Shown piece after piece: positions 29,772 through 30,370 of a DNA stretch of 30,370 nt (the first letter of the stretch is position 1; each line of letters starts with the position of its first letter). Position numbers and translations under genes: made by a program. Under the pieces are notes generated by a model. The model was not told the DNA's origin and ran no database searches. It saw nothing but the letters and a program-made list of their open reading frames with translations. The stretch is from Candidatus Pacearchaeota archaeon. GTDB lineage: Archaea > Nanobdellota > Nanobdellia > Pacearchaeales > GW2011-AR1. Location: NCBI GenBank assembly GCA_017609795.1, contig JAFCDH010000015.1, positions 1 to 30,370 of the forward strand, written 5' to 3'.

Positions 29772-29874
29772 TGATTTATCTCTATCAGAATATTAAATGT
29801 TTTTTTGGAATTTGAAAAGCTTAATCAAGCTGAGTTGATGAGTAACTTAGGCTTTTATTATATAGCTTTAAAGT

Positions 29875-30127
29875 TGTGACATCCTCCCACACCTAAAGGT
29901 GAGTAAAAGCAGTTTACTAAATAATATAATAAAAACTGCTTTTAGGAATGTGGGCTTCCTTAATATCTTTAATCATAATCAAGCTTTACACCCTCTCCTT
30001 AACTTAATTCTCATTTTATTTATCTACTAAATTGATTTAACTCGCCTCATTTTTATCTCGTTATATTCATTAAGATAGTGATGTTGTTTGACTACCCCTA
30101 AGGGAGGTAAATATCTTTTATATTTAT
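29875..30127 (-). mobile_element. Non-coding IS200/IS605-like remnant, copy B
   Basis: About 253 bp, nearly identical to copy A over its first ~115 bp. CCCACA/TGTGGG pairing is intact here (one mismatch in copy A), the CACCT-AA-AGGTG hairpin is perfect, and the AAAAGCAGTTT/AAACTGCTTTT stem is kept. The hairpin at the other end (CTACCCCTAAGGGAGGTA) is partly decayed compared with copy A. The interior has about 50 bp more than copy A. No open frame encodes TnpA or TnpB. It interrupts a copy of the intergenic element. Family assignment rests on end structure only. Confidence 0.5.
29960..30085 (-). repeat. Element-like sequence inside the IS-like unit, copy B
   Basis: On the minus strand it starts ACTATCTTAATGAATATAAC and GAGATAAAAATGAG, and ends AAAGCTTGATTATGATTAAA, GATATTAAGGAAG. 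The beginning closely matches the element's 5' arm and the end its type II half, so an element copy seems to be part of the IS-like unit. Confidence 0.5.
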
Positions 30128-30170
30128 AAGATACTAAAATTATTAAAACCCTATTTTACCTTGGAAAAAC

Positions 30171-30178
30171 TTATAAAC
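30171..30178 (+). promoter_or_regulatory. TATA-like box
   Basis: CTTATAAACTATAAATT lies about 28 nt before the ATG at 30199; leaderless spacing. Confidence 0.45.
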
Positions 30179-30198
30179 TATAAATTTATTTTTATATT

Positions 30199-30369
30199 AT
30201 GAATGAAGTATATAAAAACAAAGGATTAATTGGAGAGATTTGGGATTTTCTTAAAGTTAGAAAGAAATGGTGGTTATTGCCAATAATTATTCTTTTAGTA
30301 ATTGTTGCAGTATTAGTTATATTTGGACAAAGTTCTGTTTTATCTCCTTTTATTTATGCTTTAGGTTGA
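30199..30369 (+). CDS. DUF5989-type small membrane protein
   Basis: 56 residues, complete, ending TGA two bases before the window edge. Layout: an N-terminal amphipathic part GLIGEIWDFLKVRKKWWLLP, one membrane helix (about residues 27-43), then GQSSVLSPFIYALG. The pattern WDFLKVRKKWWLLPI...L...G.SS.L.PFIY matches DUF5989 proteins as I know them, which are usually encoded beside SxtJ-like proteins and NodU/CmcH carbamoyltransferases. A carbamoyltransferase lies at 2683-4386, 26 kb away; the direct right neighbour is outside the window. Function is unknown. Confidence 0.75.
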   Translation: MNEVYKNKGLIGEIWDFLKVRKKWWLLPIIILLVIVAVLVIFGQSSVLSPFIYALG

Positions 30370-30370
30370 T

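Larger units (their letters stand above)
29783..30136 (+). repeat. Intergenic element, copy 25, split by an IS-like unit
   Basis: The left part (29783-29874) has AAAAGCTTAATCAAGCTGAG, AGTAACTTAGGC and TATATAGCTTTAAAGTT; the right part (about 30128-30136) is AAGATACTA. Joined, they match the 3' half of copy 6 (TATAGCTTTAAG ... TTATAAGATACTAG). The IS-like unit occupies 29875-30127. The left part read on the minus strand also resembles a type II half (GCTTGATTAAGCTT), because this region is palindromic. Confidence 0.55.

Overview
The window is AT-rich archaeal DNA. Its gene content points to a small-genome DPANN archaeon, most likely of the Woesearchaeota/Pacearchaeota (Nanoarchaeota) type; this placement is an inference. 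The evidence is the archaeal-only ribosomal proteins eS4, eL32 and eL19 in a rearranged S10/spc cluster, archaeal aIF1 with a zinc knuckle, archaeal SecY followed by a DUF106/EMC3-type insertase, an archaeal AMP phosphorylase, and TATA-like boxes about 25-36 nt before many start codons (leaderless or nearly leaderless transcripts).

Layout. 1-6.7 kb is envelope and glycan related: a 5'-truncated metzincin-type lipoprotein, a minus-strand two-helix membrane protein, a membrane-anchored methyltransferase, a NodU/CmcH-type carbamoyltransferase, a family 2 glycosyltransferase, a small cysteine-rich surface protein and a short helical protein. 6.8-11.8 kb holds a CPA2 cation/proton antiporter with a TrkA-N domain, AMP phosphorylase, a small membrane protein and a minus-strand AI-2E-family transporter. 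12.1-27.7 kb is the ribosomal protein cluster: unknown gene, uL3 (broken), uL4, unknown, uL23, uL2, uS19, uL22, uS17, uL14, unknown, uL24, eS4, uL5, uS14, uS8, uL6, eL32, eL19, uL18, uS5, uS3, uL29, aIF1, uL30, unknown, uL15. SecY and the EMC3-like insertase follow, then a 56-residue DUF5989-type protein at the right edge.

The most striking signal is not a gene. Nearly every gap between transcription units, in the ribosomal cluster and outside it, is filled by a diverged copy of one ~80-150 bp element, with more than 20 copies in 30 kb. It has a conserved 5' arm containing a TATA-like tract, a GATTAAGCTA core, one of three alternative 3' halves, and ends that can pair (ACTAGTATCTT with AAGATACTAGT). 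Almost all copies point toward the gene downstream, including on the minus strand, and they cut the normally continuous S10/spc operon into about sixteen pieces. Two of the gaps also carry a non-coding IS200/IS605-like remnant; one of these is inserted inside a copy of the element.

Other points: uL3 carries a core frameshift/deletion, and its conserved N-terminus lies in frame upstream of the first ATG with no start codon. uL29 also lacks a usual start. The uS3-uL29-aIF1 block has moved from after uL22 to after uS5, and uL22 and uS3 share a 65-bp identical tail sequence. A compact three-way-junction RNA candidate with its own TATA box precedes uL3.
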